Source: Hepsetus odoe (lineage: Eukaryota; Chordata; Actinopteri; Characiformes; Hepsetidae). From it: a stretch of 64,000 bases of DNA. The DNA lies in NCBI GenBank assembly GCA_017165825.1, contig CM029369.1, positions 4,167,985 through 4,231,984 on the forward strand. Reading direction: 5' to 3'. Under the pieces are notes generated by a model that was not told where the DNA came from, ran no database searches, and saw only the letters and a list, made by a program, of their open reading frames with translations. Within the stretch, counting starts at the first letter, position 1. Every line of letters starts with the position of its first letter. Positions 1 through 12,397 of the stretch are shown in pieces. The translations under genes were made by a program, and so were the position numbers.

Positions 1-1136
1 ATTTCCTGCATAATTTGAAAACAATTTGTTATTTTATGCCAAATCATTCATGAAAACCTTCCCAGAACAGGGATGGAAGGAAGAAACGTAGCACATGCTA
101 GAGCTCGCCACAGTACAGCGAACATGCTTACAGTAACTTGTACAAACAGAAGCGAGGCAGACCTGTATAAATAAGACTCGGCTGTCATTACTCAGCCAAC
201 AGATATTTGTAGATCATCTGCTTACTTTGCTTCTCTAGCCATCAATCAGGCCATCATAGCAAGAAAAAACGCTGAGCTGAAGACAGTCACATTTTTGAAT
301 GTCTTAACAGGGTCTGCACAGACTTGTACGACGGTAAAGAAGAGATCAGGCTCTTTGAAGTTCAGCAAGGTCAAAGTAGCCAAAGAATCTTGGATCTTAA
401 GGCTCTTAAGGAAACATTCAACTCTGCACAAGAACTTGATGAAGTGCTCTATATGCTTTATATGATGCATGTTCATTCTAGAAGCATATGTTATGTCGTT
501 GAAAAAGTTTTCCTTTTCCTCCCAGGGAAACGACAAATCTTCAGTTCATCTTGCAGAGATGTGGGGAAACAGACAGTAATGCCATGGCGCCACACTCATA
601 TTGTTTTTGCTTTAAAACCCATTCCGCATTGAGTGATTAACCATACCCCGACTCCAGCCCTCCAATGGGACGCAACCACACTCGCCGCCCTCATTGGACC
701 TGTGGGAAGGCGGTCAGGGGGTGCATCTGGGATAAAGAGACCCACGTTTTTTTCTGACTGGAGGGAGGGAGAAGAACAAAACCAACCCACCACTTCAGTT
801 CTTCCACTGTGAATGCATGACATCAGCATCATGGCTTCATGCTGGATTGTTTTATACCCAGTCATTATCAAGACTTACTGAAAGAGACTTTTGGCTTTAG
901 CCTGAGGTTTATTTTTTCCTGCAAGTCGGGAGTTGTGCACTTTTCTGCTGCTGCGTTCCCTCCAAAGTGTCAATTTCTCCTTCGCTTCCTCTCATTTCTG
1001 ACTATTAACTCCCCCAAAACTATTGCTCTTTTACAGTCTCCTCTGTCGAAACTCAAAACTTCCACATAATAATGTGCTTTTGCACACATCACTGTGGTAT
1101 TTAAGGACCCATATAGATTGCAAACGTGTAATCAAT

Positions 1137-1372
1137 ATTTACATTTACAGCATTTAGCAGCTGCTCTTATCCAGAGCGACTTACATACCCTAATTACAGG
1201 GACAGTCTCCCTGGAGCAACTCAGGGTTAAGGGTCTTGCTCAGGGACCCAGTGGTGGTAGTGCTAGAGGTGGGATTCAAACCTGAGACCTGGGATTCAAA
1301 CCTGAGACCTCTTGAGCCATAGGTCCATAGGCAAGCACCCTACCACTAGACCACCACCACCCCAGACCACTG
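1137..1372 (-). repeat. tRNA-headed SINE, family 2, reverse orientation
   Basis: Read on the minus strand it starts with a GGGGTGGTGGTCTAGTGG-type head (A box), has a GGTTTGAATCCCA-type B box, and ends in the tail TGGATAAGAGC...GCTAAATGCTGTAAATG that is widespread in fish SINEs. Related copies lie at 26,976, 30,564 and 50,663. This copy carries an internal 20-bp tandem duplication (1271-1310) over its B-box region. Confidence 0.8.
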
Positions 1373-1389
1373 CCACCCCTCCAATATAA

Positions 1390-1500
1390 ATGAAACTACT
1401 CTTCATCCTGACATGTATGTTTTTAGAGGAACCCCAAGTAGACAAGGGAAGAACATGTAAACTCCACACAGAAAGGACTTCTAGAGCCTCAAAGTTCAAG
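1390..1500 (-). repeat. Fragment of dispersed fish repeat (family 3)
   Basis: It resembles on the minus strand the 'tgtgtggagtttacatgttc' segment of the family seen more fully at 63,143-63,380 and 19,000-19,345. No head is present. Confidence 0.4.
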
Positions 1501-2196
1501 GTCAGCTTTTTATGCACCAGTTCCAGCTTGACCGGGCTATTCCTGAAGTCTACTTTAATTAGCCCAGAGCTATATCTACACCATGCTTCTCTACAGTCAG
1601 CTGAGATGAGGGTTCATCATGAGATGTATGCAGGAGTGTACTGAGAAGTGTGTTCGACTTAGTGTAAAAACTTCATATTGTGAGTTTTGAATTCTAGATA
1701 TTAATTCTGCTTTTGGATTTTCACTTGGTATGGCACTATTATTTCAAACCTTTGACGCAATGTAACTTCGATAACATTGGAACTAGGACATCGAACCAGC
1801 TTAGCCTCCAGGGTCTGTCAGAAAACACTGAAGAATGTATCGTTTTCTCTTCAAAGAGCTGATTAAGAAAACAGATTGACTGCCAATTTCCTGACAAACT
1901 CCATTTTTTGACCCCAAGGAATATCACAGCTGCTAGAAGTTTTTTAACACCACACACATTTAACTCTGAACTGCTTCAAGGCTTTAGGATTTCGGTTTAT
2001 TAATGATATGGACATGATTTGAGAAAAAAAACCAAAAAGTCCTTCTTCACAGAGGACTATGAATTAAGTACAATACTGAAGTTACTGAACTAACTCCAAT
2101 AGTCTAAAAAAGTACATTTCTACTTTTGTGCATTTAGGAAGAAATAAATGGCCTTCTATGGCTGCATGATTTAGTCTTGTTATTAATGGACACAAT

Positions 2197-2455
2197 GGGC
2201 AGCAGTGGCCTAGTGGTTAGGGAGTTGCCCCGCATCGGAAGATTGTGGGTTCGATTCCCTCACAAGTAGGTTGCCCTGAGGTACCCCTGAGCAAGGTACC
2301 GTCCCCGTCACTGCTCCCCGGGCGCTTTCAATAGCTGCCCACTGCTGCATGGTGTTTGTGTGCATGGGTTAAAAGCAGAGGTCCAATTTCGTTGTGGTTC
2401 ACGCTTGCTGTGCTGTGACCTCGCAATGACAAGGGTTGTCACTTTCACTTTTTTT
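2197..2455 (+). repeat. tRNA-headed SINE, family 1
   Basis: This is a near full-length copy. The head reads GGGCAGCAGTGGCCTAGTGG, followed by a B-box-like GGTTCGATTCCC, the middle motif 'tgaggtacccctgagcaagg' and a tail ending GTCACTTTCACTTT followed by a T-run. It is the best reference copy for the many family-1 elements in this window. Confidence 0.85.
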
Positions 2456-2595
2456 TTTTTCACTTTCAATGGTGATTTTAATTAGGCATGTTAAGATTAT
2501 GTTTTATAAGCTGTGCTGAGGTCAGTTGCCAACATAGGTTGCAGGCAGAAGGTAAATTGAGCTTTTTTTAACTGCAAACGTCATCAAGGCTTAAG

Positions 2596-2672
2596 TGAAA
2601 GTGACTATTTTTCATTGTGAACAGCACACAATGGAACGAAATACATCCTCTGTATTTAACCCACACACACCA
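2596..2672 (-). repeat. SINE family 1 tail fragment
   Basis: Only the 3' part is present in reverse orientation (AGTGAAAGTGACTA ... TTTAACCCACACACACC). The tRNA-like head is missing. Confidence 0.6.
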
Positions 2673-3724
2673 GTTAACAAAGCAAGTAAACTGTAGTTAA
2701 GCGACTGAGAACCTGCTTAGGGTCCAAAAGGTCAACGGTGGAAGACAACCTCAGTCCGTTTTTTTCAAAGTGTTCACAGGAACAGTGCCATGGCTGTCTG
2801 AGAAATTATGCACATTCTGAGCAGTCTCAACACTTTCCTTTATGGGACGGAAAGCTGAAAACGTTTTTGTCTGGGATAATACAGGCAGCATCACTTTTTC
2901 CAGTCCAGGAGCGCTACAGACACCCGGGTGAAAGCGTGGCTGATATCTTAGGACACATCTCTTAGTCATAATTCCACAGTGAGTGTGTCTCGGTGCATGA
3001 CGTACACTATTTGCCTGTCTGGAAAACACTCTCTTCCAGCACTACCTCTGTTTCCTACTCATGCAGAAGGTGGAAAACATCTAAACAATATCAAGGGTGA
3101 GTGCACTAAATCAGCAGATGCTGTTTAGGAAGAACTTCAGCCTGGTGTCAACAAATGTGCTTTTATCTGGCCTATCTCCATTCTCTCCTGTCATTGTATG
3201 TTATTTTCATAATCCTCCCAGAGTCTTCAGAGCTGTTTTAGACTGAAACTGCATTTAAAGGTCCCCTCTGACCTCACCTCTATCCCCTTTCCAAAAGCTT
3301 TGGAAAGTCATGCTCCCCCTTGTGCTCCCCTCTTGGAGCCTCTCGTCTATAATGTCTAGAAACTAAACAAACGTCTTAGGTCAGCACTCAACCAGAAGAC
3401 TACTGCTCCACCTCCTCAACCAAACCAAAGATATTTTACCAGTGAGTCAAAATCCCCCATCTTGCTTCTTCTAACATTTTCCAGTAGGGGCAAATAATTT
3501 CCCTTTAGCCATGTTAAAACTATTTCACATGCAGGTTTCTCAGTCAGAAACCTCAGAGGCATTTGCCCCATCCTCCGATATTTCCAGCTGAGCACTGTAT
3601 AGAGTTTCCCAGTATGTCCTACAAGGCTTTGCAAAACTAAGTTCAAATTGTTCTCTGTAAAGATTTAATACAAATGGGTTTTCCTTCAATCTGCATTTGG
3701 TAACAATGTCCTTCTGGGATGCAT

Positions 3725-4168
3725 CGATAAGGGAATCAGCATTAAGCTAATCATCTGGAATCATCTGAACCTGTTTATTCACTGCTTCATGTCTTCAGTT
3801 AGACGCTTTGTTCTGATTGGAGGTTCAGACGTAGATCACTGTGTGGATTAACCAACACAAAACTATCAAACTGCTCAGGTTCAGAGACTGGACTGAAAAT
3901 GAGGGACAACAACACTGTCCTTCAGGAAGATCTGGAGAACTGCTCAGGTACAGAGACTGGACTGAACATGAGAGACAACAACACTGTCCTTCAGGAAGAT
4001 CTGGAGAACTGCTCAGGTACAGAGACTGGACTGAAAATGAGAGACAACAACACTGTCCTTCAGGAAGATCTGGAGAACTTTTCCTCAATAGTACATGATA
4101 AACAGAAGAAAGTCTGAACCTTTGGAAGAAGATATGAAGAAATTAGTTTTGCACAGTACTATTTAAAG
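3725..4168 (-). mobile_element. Non-autonomous Tc1-like element, copy A
   Basis: The sequence is homologous, in opposite orientation, to 59,330-59,990. Shared parts are a block with GACGCTTTGTTCTGATTGGA, a threefold 69-bp internal repeat, and a terminal TTTTGCACAGTACTAT that resembles Tc1-like ends. The internal unit matches one segment of the longer Tc1-like copies at 5,150 and 61,063. No transposase can be read. The outer ends are approximate. Confidence 0.6.
3871..4077 (+). repeat. Three tandem 69-bp units inside Tc1-like copy A
   Basis: Units start at 3871, 3940 and 4009 with the motif CTGCTCAGG and differ at only a few bases. The period is a multiple of three, so all three frames stay open in places and give repetitive ORFs. 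I read these as a by-product of the repeat and not as a protein. Confidence 0.85.
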
Positions 4169-4336
4169 TTTTTGTTTACATTATTGTTGTTATCAGTCAG
4201 ATGTTTGAAAGAATGAATAAAGGATTCCAGTCCATTTTCACTAATCCTTCACCCTTAAGTATCGTTTGTCATTATTTTCCTTCATCACTTGACTAGGATT
4301 GACTTTGGCACTAAACAGACTTCTGCTGACACATCA

Positions 4337-4585
4337 AACTTGCAGTGAAGTGAAAGTAACTATTTGTCTTTGCGAAACACAGCAGTGAACCACAATGAAA
4401 TGCTTCTCTGCATTTAACCCATACCTACCATGCAGCAGGGGGCAGCTATTGAAAGGGGAGCAGTGACAGGGATGGTACCTCGCTAAAGGGTACCTCAGGG
4501 CAAATCACTGGTCCGGGCATCAAGCCCATGACCTTCTGATTTCATGGCTTAGTTCCTAAACACCTGGCCACCACTGTCCTTCAAT
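4337..4585 (-). repeat. tRNA-headed SINE, family 1, reverse orientation
   Basis: It starts with GAAGTGAAAGTAACTA, has GGGGAGCAGTGACAGGGATGG in the middle and ends at a CCACCACTG-type head. The copy is moderately diverged. Confidence 0.8.
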
Positions 4586-5076
4586 CAGGTCTTACGGAGT
4601 CTAATTCCAAAAATGAATAGTCACCTTCAAACTGAATTTAATAATATATACATATCCCAACAGGCATGCTTGTTTTTAATGCCTCAGGCTTAGTTTAGGC
4701 TGACGTGACCAAAATGTTGAAGGGAAATATTCATATGTTTCAACTGATCTGAAAGCTTCCTCCACATGCCCAACATGAGGTGTTCACATGTGGAGAGTGA
4801 AAAGCACAATATATCACAAGCACTTCCTCTACATATGTGACAGTGACATGCCCATAGCCCAAGACAATAGACCCATTGAAACCTAATGGGCCTTGGGTCA
4901 TGTGATCTGAATCTTTAATTATTCAGGGTGAAAAGGTCCAGCCCAGAGGCCTTCTGTAGTCTAAAGCTGGCTGGTAATCGCTGTACTTAAGGCTTGGTGT
5001 CAAAACAAATGGTGCAGTGTCGGCTTTGGACTTTGCAGGGCTGGAAAAGGAAAAGTGCATAGAAAAGAAAAGATAG

Positions 5077-5132
5077 ATAGATGGATGGATGGATGGACGG
5101 ATGGATGGATGGACGGACGGACGGACATTCAG
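5077..5132 (+). repeat. GGAT/GGAC tetranucleotide microsatellite
   Basis: It is a run of GATG, GATGGACG and GGAC units. The overlapping ORFs (Gly/Trp/Asp-rich on plus, Pro/Ser-rich on minus) come from the repeat. Confidence 0.9.
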
Positions 5133-5149
5133 ACAGACAGACTGTGTAA

Positions 5150-5645
5150 AATTCTTTAGCTCCTCTTTTTTTCATATTTTCTTCCAAAGATTCAGACTTT
5201 CTTCGATTTGTATTGCATTGCTGAGGAACAGTTCTCCGGTTCTTCCTGATGGACAAAATTTTTGGCTCTCACTTTCAGTACAGGCCCTGTACCAGAACAG
5301 TTTCAGAGGCAAAAGCAGTGTGGGATTATCTCCACAGAGACTGGAAAACAAAAGGCATCAAACGTCGAAAGAAGAGCTTCAGAATGTCCTTCAAGAAGCC
5401 TGGAGAAGTGCTCCTGAAGATGACTCAAAGAAACAACAAGATAGTTTGTCTAAGAGAGTTCAGGCTGTGCGGAAGAACAACAGTGGTCGTTCCAAATATT
5501 GACTTTTGGTTAGATTTGAGCTCTCTTTTTGATTTAGACTGCATTTACATGTATTTTCCAGATACAATAAATCACGAATCTATGGTCTAAATCTTCTAAA
5601 AAAATGAATAAATGAGGGTTACTCAAAACTTTTGCACAGTATGGT
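5150..5645 (+). pseudogene. Tc1-like transposase remnant (3' part)
   Basis: Frame fragments resemble the C-terminal end of fish Tc1-like transposases: a VWDYLHRDWK segment (about 5310-5345), then in another frame SKEELQNVLQEAWR and RVQAV (about 5365-5470). At least one frameshift separates them, so it is broken. It ends near TTTTGCACAGTATGG (5630-5644), like a Tc1 terminus. A similar copy is at 61,063-61,480. The N-terminal DNA-binding region and most of the catalytic core are absent. Confidence 0.65.
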
Positions 5646-6436
5646 ATCTTTGAAGAGAGTCTAAAGAACGCACATTTACAAGCACACCCGTTTCTACATA
5701 TTAATGCAAACAGACACATATATATTATAATGTACGGTGTTTTTTTTACTTGGAGGGAGTAAACAAAGGAAGCCTGGAACAATGTGTTCATATGTTTTTT
5801 GCTTTCTTTGTCTGTTTGGCCTTCATTGTGCTGCACTCAGAAGTAGCTGCCATGAATGTGAGTATAACAGCGGAACTCAGTAAAAGGCTTCAGCCCCAGA
5901 TGGATACGTGCCTTGGTGGGGGAGCTCCACCATGTGCATAAAAGCTTAGTGTGGAAGTGATCTTCTACAATCTGGATGCAGCTTGTGGGAGTTTTCAACA
6001 TGGAGGATGTTTCAGTGCAGCTTACATTACCACTGAGAAATCTGTAAAGCTTTTGGCAAAGCAATTGAGTAGCACATCCAGGCATTCTGGGGAAGAACCA
6101 ACCATACTTGTGTGTCAAACACAGAGAAGAAGAATATAACCTTCCAGTATACGAGAGCTCAAAGTGGAACGGCGATATGTGTAAGCAGAGACTCAGGAGA
6201 TGAAAATGGGGTTGAATTTTTTTTTTTTTTTTTTGATGTGTGATGGTGTGGTGATTAAACAGTGGTACCATCCCTGAGACAAAGACAGATTATCAAGCTT
6301 TACAGTGGTATGAAATCAAAACTAAAATTAAATTCTCTTGGAATTAGGAAAGGTTTTTAGTTTAAGGCAGAATAAATATTTCATAAACAAATAAATTGGA
6401 AATTTATCATAGAGATCACACATTGCAGCAGTGTGC

Positions 6437-6562
6437 AACCAAATCCAGTACCTGGGGAGCAGCGACGGGGCCGGTACCTTGCTTAAGGGTACCTCAGGAC
6501 AACCTACTGGTCTGGGATTCGAACTCATGACTTTCTGATCCCCTAGACCACCACCACCCCAA
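6437..6562 (-). repeat. SINE family 1, head half only, reverse orientation
   Basis: Contains GGGGAGCAGCGACGGGG, GGTACCTTGCTTAAGGGTACC and CTAGACCACCACCACCCC. The tail half is missing. It abuts the LINE fragment that starts near 6563. Confidence 0.7.
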
Positions 6563-6797
6563 ATGTTCGGAGTAACGGCGAGTGTGGAAGAGAGGTGAAG
6601 AAGAGAGTGCAGGCAGGCTGGAATGGGTATAGAAGAGTGGCCGGAGTGATCTGTGACAGACAGGGACCAGCAAGAGCGAAAGGAAAGGTTTACAGGACGG
6701 TAGTGAGACCGGCTATGATATACAGGTTAGAGACGGTGGCGCTGATGAAAAGACAGGCAGCAGAGCTGGAAGTGGAGTTAAAGATGTGATATACTAG
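6563..6797 (+). mobile_element. LINE ORF2 C-terminal fragment
   Basis: The reading frame gives KKRVQAGWNGYRRVAGVICD and KVYRTVVRPAMIY. This is the region after the reverse-transcriptase core in a non-LTR retrotransposon common in fish. The copy is 5'-truncated and lacks the YxDD catalytic region. I do not assign a clade. Confidence 0.7.
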
Positions 6798-7449
6798 GAA
6801 TAATGATGATATTTGATATTTTATTATTGTGTAATTAAATTATTGTTTAATTATTATTTAATTACAATTGCAATTACATTATGTATCTTTTATCATTGTT
6901 TTAATTGTTAATATTTGAATTGCGATTGCTGCAGTGATTGGTCTGAATTTTGTAAGGTAATCTGATAATCTGAGTGTTATTCAAATTGTGTTATTATTAT
7001 GATTGTGTTTATTTTTGTTATTATTCTTATTAAGCTCATGTTATCCCCTCTCTGTCCTGACATTTCCATTAGAAATTTTAACACTTGAATTAATATTCCT
7101 CTCGAGGAAAGTCCTGTATAAAAAGGTCTTTGAAAGTAAGCCGCGTACCCGGTGTTTGGATGTAATAAGGCTTCTGGGCAGCAGTGGCTGCAGCAGTTTT
7201 GAAGGACACTTTCACCATATAATGGAGTGTAAGCTCCGGCTGCTGAAATTGTTTACAGCAATATTTGGCAGCTGTTCCCATAGAGACCTAGACTGCTCAA
7301 ATTATTTCCATTCTCTCTCGAAAGCTTCTGCTGTGAAAAGATTCTAAAAGCTACTCGAAAGCTACTTAAGGCTGTTTGATTAAAGTGGCCTCCACAGCAC
7401 CATCAGTAAATGTGTTTTGCTCCACTGCTTGTGATTTTGAAACTCATGC

Positions 7450-8075
7450 ATGTCTGCAATGTAGATGGTGGTGCTGAAGAAAAGACAGGAGGTGGAGCTG
7501 GAGGTGTCAGAGTTAAAGATGCTGAGATTTCCGTTGGGTGTGACGAGGATGGACAGGATTAGAAATTAGTATATTAGAGGGACAGATCAGGTTAGACGTT
7601 TTGGAGACAAAGTTAGAGAAGCAAGGTTGCGCTGGTTTGGACATGTCCAGAAGAGACTAAGAGTACATTGGGTACATAGATGTTGAAGATGGGGGCAGCG
7701 GTGGCCTGGTGGTTAGGGCGTTGGCCACATGATCTGAGGATTGGGGGTTAAAACCCCTTCCCAATAGGTTGCCTTGAGGTACCCTTGAGCAAGGTGCTGT
7801 CTTACTCCTCCTTGCGATAGGCTGGCGACTTGTCCAGGGGTGTCCTATCCCCTGTCCTTCACTAGGTTGGACTCCTGCGTGACCCTGCTTGGGACAAACG
7901 GAAGAATGTTGAAGATGGAGCTGCCAGGAAAGAGGAAAAGTAGAAAGACAGTTTATGGATGTGGTGAAAAAGGACATTGGATTGGTTTGAAAGAGGAAGG
8001 GAAGAAATTTAAATGGATGATCTGCTGCAGTGACCCCTAAACAGGAGCAGCCGAAAGAAGAAGAAGCAGAAGCAA
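7450..8075 (+). mobile_element. LINE ORF2 C-terminal fragment split by a SINE
   Basis: The first half (7450-7692) continues the same LINE domain (a VGRFGDKVREARLRWFGHV-like stretch is recognisable despite damage). The second half (7906-8075) encodes MLKMELPGKRKSRKTV and the C-terminal end. A SINE at 7693-7905 separates them, with a 13-bp target duplication. Confidence 0.75.
7693..7905 (+). mobile_element. SINE with family-1 head and alternative tail, nested in a LINE
   Basis: The head (GGGCAGCGGTGGCCTGGTGG) and the 'aggtacccttgagcaagg' block match family 1. The rest is a GGCTGGCGACTTGTCCAGGG ... CTTGGGACAAACGG tail instead of the usual CACTTTCACTTT tail. It is flanked by the 13-bp direct repeat ATGTTGAAGATGG (7680-7692 and 7906-7918). 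Confidence 0.85.
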
Positions 8076-10380
8076 ATTGTGGTGGTGGTAGTTGTTAATG
8101 TGGAGTACATTGATGGTCCCCTACTTTTTCTGCATTGTGGAATATTTGGGGTGAACTATATAGCCTCCAATTCTTGCTACAGCACTACAAATGGGTAAAC
8201 TCACTATATAATGCACTAGATAATATCAAGTGAACAATTTTGGACACAGCACTTATTGGAAGGACACCTCAGCAGTTCATTATTTATGTTGCTCAAGCTG
8301 ACCGTCCACTTCTTCACTTCCAGAAAAGTAGTCTTCTTGGCTTCACATGGCTTTACTGCTTCCGTCTATTCATTTTCTCATTGGCTTATTTATTCTCAGG
8401 GACCTTCTTTATATGATGCTCAGTAAATTAAGAAGTTGGTTCTTCTGTTTTATAAACATCTCGCTGAGCTCATCTGTCATTAGTGATAATGATGACCATG
8501 GGGCCGTATAAACAGAATGCCAGGGTGAGTTATAATTTCACATCAAGCATGTGACTTGTGTTTGTTTCGAAAGCAAGAAGAAGGCAAACAGAGATGCCTC
8601 GCAGCTCCTCGACTTCGAAGAGAAATGCTGGACTTTAACAGAAACCCGTACCATCGCCATAACTCTGGTGTAATACGGTTGTGTTGAACAAGATAATGGG
8701 AGAACAAAGTCAACAGCCGAACAGCCTGGAGACACAAAGTGAGAACTTTTTAATAACAGAGATAAAACTTTCCTTGATTTTGTCTCCAGGGGAAATAGTC
8801 ATGGAAACAATGGATCATTTGAGCCTCAAGCTCAGAGGCTACAACCGTTTGTTTTGAGTGCCCTCCAACTGTGATTTTCAGCCACTCCAGCTGAGTCCTG
8901 GACCTCACTCATAGCATCTCAATCAAACCAGTATCACTTTCTGAGCTTCTGCTCTTCTGTTTCTGTCTGTTTGCTGTGGGAAACTCAAGAAACTAGTCAG
9001 TACTTGAGCGAGCCTGGCTAATCTCCAGCCACGGCATTCCTCCGCATAAATCCTTCATTGTGTGGAAGGTGCAATGCAGGGTTCTGCACTTGCCACCATT
9101 CCCATTTCCACTTGTAGATACTTTCTCCTTCCTTTGTCTTTCATCACGGCCATTTTATAGAGAAGCTCTCGGATCGTGGTATAAACATAAAGTAGCAATG
9201 CTTTTCTCACACCCTGGTTCAAGCCTCAACAGGCTTTGCTCATGTTCACGCTCTGCATATCTATCATTGCAGTTTTAGGAGGACAGCTTGGCATGTTCTG
9301 GAAGCAAATGTAAACTTTGTGCAATAGTCTAGGAAAGGTATGTGTCGATGGTGAAAAAAAAAATGAAGGATGAGGCATTATGTCCTCCACCACATTGATC
9401 TGTACTGTAGTTTTCCAGCGACAGCTTCACAAGAATTGGGTGGCTTTAGAAAGGGCCAAACCCCAGCCTTTGGACCAGAGAGCAACCAAACAAAAGCAGG
9501 GAAAGCTCTATAACTCATGCTGATGTAAAACTCCATGACTTCTACCTTCCCTCTGGCTCTTTCTCTGATGACCCCATCCCTGGCAGTCCTGCTAAGCACC
9601 GTTATAAAAGCCTCCCATTCCTCATCAAGGAGAGAAAACAAGATTGTTCCTTGCAGGCCATGTTGTAGAGAGGCTTGGACTGGCCATAGGCCACACCATT
9701 TATGGGCAGAGCTACGAGACACAGCTGGCTTTCCACTCAGTTCGATGCCCCCTCCTCCTTCGCTTCTTCTCTTCAGCCACTCTTTTCTCTCTCCTCCCCC
9801 CTGTGTGCCTTACAAGCTCTCCGGTTGGGAGTAAATCACCTGACTCCTGAGGCTTCCAGAAAGAATAGTTCACAGCTGTTTCCTCTCATTCACCTCAGAG
9901 ATTAGAATATGTTTGCAATGTGAAATCTGTACGATTAAGAAAGACAGTATATCCTCATACACATATTAAATGGATCAGTGTGTCCTCACAATCTTCAGGT
10001 TCAAAGAAACCTGCCAGATTTGAACCAATGTTACCATTCAAACGCAGGGAGGTATTGAAAACAGATTTAAAAGAAACAGAAGGGGACACAAATTAGGTTA
10101 TGTCAGCAATTATGGAACAATCAGGGACTTTCCTAGACTACAGCATATAATCAGTGATTAAAGAGATTCACGTCATGCATGTGTAGCAGTCTGGCAAAAA
10201 GAAGCCATTAAAGGTGTGGAAACAGGGACACTGGGTCAGGGAAAGGGAACATGGGTCTGAAGACCGGAAAACTGAGATGTTAGGTTAAGCTTTCCTGCAC
10301 CAACACACCTGATTCAAATCAGAATTTTATTACTAGGTGCACTGCAGGTTAATCACAGAACTTTATGCCGGACAAAGTCT

Positions 10381-11030
10381 CTACTTTTTCTTCTTCCTTT
10401 GGCTGCTTCCATTAGGTGTCATCACAATGGATCCAACTCCATTTCTTTCTGTCCTCTGCATCTTCCTGTTTCACACCAACCACCTGCATGTCCTCTCTGA
10501 TCACATCCATAAACCTCCTCTTTGGTCTTCTTCTTCTCCTCTTGCCAGGCAGCTCCATCCTCAACATCCTTATCCTGATATACCCCTCGTCTCTTCTCTG
10601 GACATGTCCAAATCAATGAAATGTGTCCAATGAAACCTTGCATCTCTAACTTTGTCTCCAAATCGTCCCACCTGAGCCATGTTTAGTAGACTCAATCCTA
10701 ATCCTGTCCACCTTTGTTGTTCCTGAGCAAATCTCAGCATCTTTAACTCTGACACCTCCGGCTCTGTTCATCAGCTTCATCAGTATCACCATCCCCAGCC
10801 CGTATAGCATAGCTGGTCTCACTACCATCATGTAAAGCTTTCCTTTCACCCTTGCTTGTGCCTGTCCGTCACAGATTTCTCCTGACACTCCTCTCCACCA
10901 AATCCAACCTGCCTGCACTCTCTTTTTCACCTCTCTTTCACACTCGCCGTTACTCTGAACTGTTGATCCCAAGTATTTCAACTCCTCCACCTTCACCACC
11001 TCTACTGACTGCATGCTGACCACCTCTTTG
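10381..11030 (-). mobile_element. LINE ORF2 C-terminal fragment (longest copy)
   Basis: On the minus strand it reads VEVVKVEELKYLGSTVQSNG, then KKRVQAGW and VVRPAMLYGL, and after a frameshift the EKRRGVYQDKDVEDGAAWQ region. The order matches the other LINE pieces and extends further 5' than they do. It stops where the SINE at 11,033 begins. It is broken and not expressible as one ORF. Confidence 0.8.
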
Positions 11031-11032
11031 AA

Positions 11033-11280
11033 GGGGCAATGGTGGCGTTAGGGCGTTGGCCACATGATTGGAAGATTGGGGGTTCAAACCCCTTCCCAAT
11101 AGGTTGCCCTGAGGTACCCTTGAGCAAGGTACCATCCCCATCACTGCTCCCCGGTTGCTTTCAATAGCTGCACAGTGTTTGAGTGTGCATGGGTTAAATG
11201 CAGAGGTCCAATTTTGTCATGGTTCATTGTCTGTGCTTTGACCTCGCAATGACGAGGGTTGTCACTTTCACTTTCATTCA
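11033..11280 (+). repeat. tRNA-headed SINE, family 1
   Basis: It starts GGGGCAATGGTGGCG with a slightly shortened head, has GGTACCCTTGAGCAAGGTACC in the middle and ends GTCACTTTCACTTTC. It lies directly at the 5' end of the minus-strand LINE fragment. Confidence 0.85.
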
Positions 11281-12397
11281 AACTCATGCATTCTTATTCA
11301 GACTCGCGCTTGGTCTTACGACTCCAGCCCTGAGATCCCCCTGAGATCAATAAGGATTTGCTCTAGTTTGCATCAACAATTGCGTTTTTTCTGCTTCACC
11401 ATAAAACGAATGTAGACTGTGGGAAATAACCTCTGCAAGAGAGGTTTGATACTGCAGTCTGTTTAATCTGAAGGTAATGTTTGTTCTATTTAGTAGTTTC
11501 TACTGGAGTTCATTTGCCGTTTGAATTATGTTAATATGGCATGAGGTTCCGTTTATTTTTCACAGAAATAGCAAAATATTGAACCAGTATTTCTACGTTG
11601 CATCTGAATATGTGATCATGTGTACTTTTGCCATCTCCATCTTTAAGTAAACTTATCAGTCGGCAGCTTTTTCAGCTCAATAACTAAACAAAATGAAGTC
11701 CTTCCGAGATGAACTGAACACAGTTCAGCTGCGCAATGTCTCGCAGACTGACTGAACGAAAACACATTTGGGTTCATCTGATAAACACTGGAAAAGCTGA
11801 GCTGAAGCAGATATTGTTTCATGGTTTAGTCTGTACTACAAAGGTCAACTGCTCTGGTAACTTCTGGAGGTATTAAAGGACATCTTTGCTTGGATTCTTT
11901 CTTTTTAACACTGATCTATTAAATAAAATCATGTATCAGAAAACAAAATGGGACATTATTGATTAACCACGAGCAAGATGTTACAATAATGATTCTCGAG
12001 ATGCTTAAGAAACCTCTGAAAGCTGAGAGAAGATTCACATTTTGCACCATCTTGCAACGATTGTAACATGCCATTCCATGTGGTTACTAACCCTCAAGGA
12101 CTGGCTTTAACTCTCAAGGAATTGTAAACGTTCAGTCCTTTAGGCTGTAAAACACTTCCCTCAATCCCCTCAACTGCCCCCCCAACCCATTCTTAGACGA
12201 TGAGGTAGTGAGGTTGGAACTCCTGACATGTCATGACCTGGTCAGCTGAAACATCGTCCATCTCCAGTTTAAGGTGAGATGCCATTTTTAGGTGAAAATA
12301 TTCCGTTTGATTGGTTGTTATTTCATGTCCAATTGGGGATTTTTTAAACTAGGAAAATGAAAATTAACAATAATAATAAAAATAATAAATATGTATT

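Noticed and set aside
3866..4080. CRISPR-like array
   Set aside because: Three adjacent repeats without spacers in a vertebrate transposon do not form a CRISPR array.
3825..4117. Cys/Ser-rich and Asn/Asp-rich repeat ORFs, also at 59,376-59,690
   Set aside because: They arise from the 69-bp tandem repeat, whose length is a multiple of three, inside a non-autonomous Tc1-like element.
5837..6271. 144-codon minus-strand ORF
   Set aside because: It contains a Lys run from a poly-T tract and no recognisable motif.
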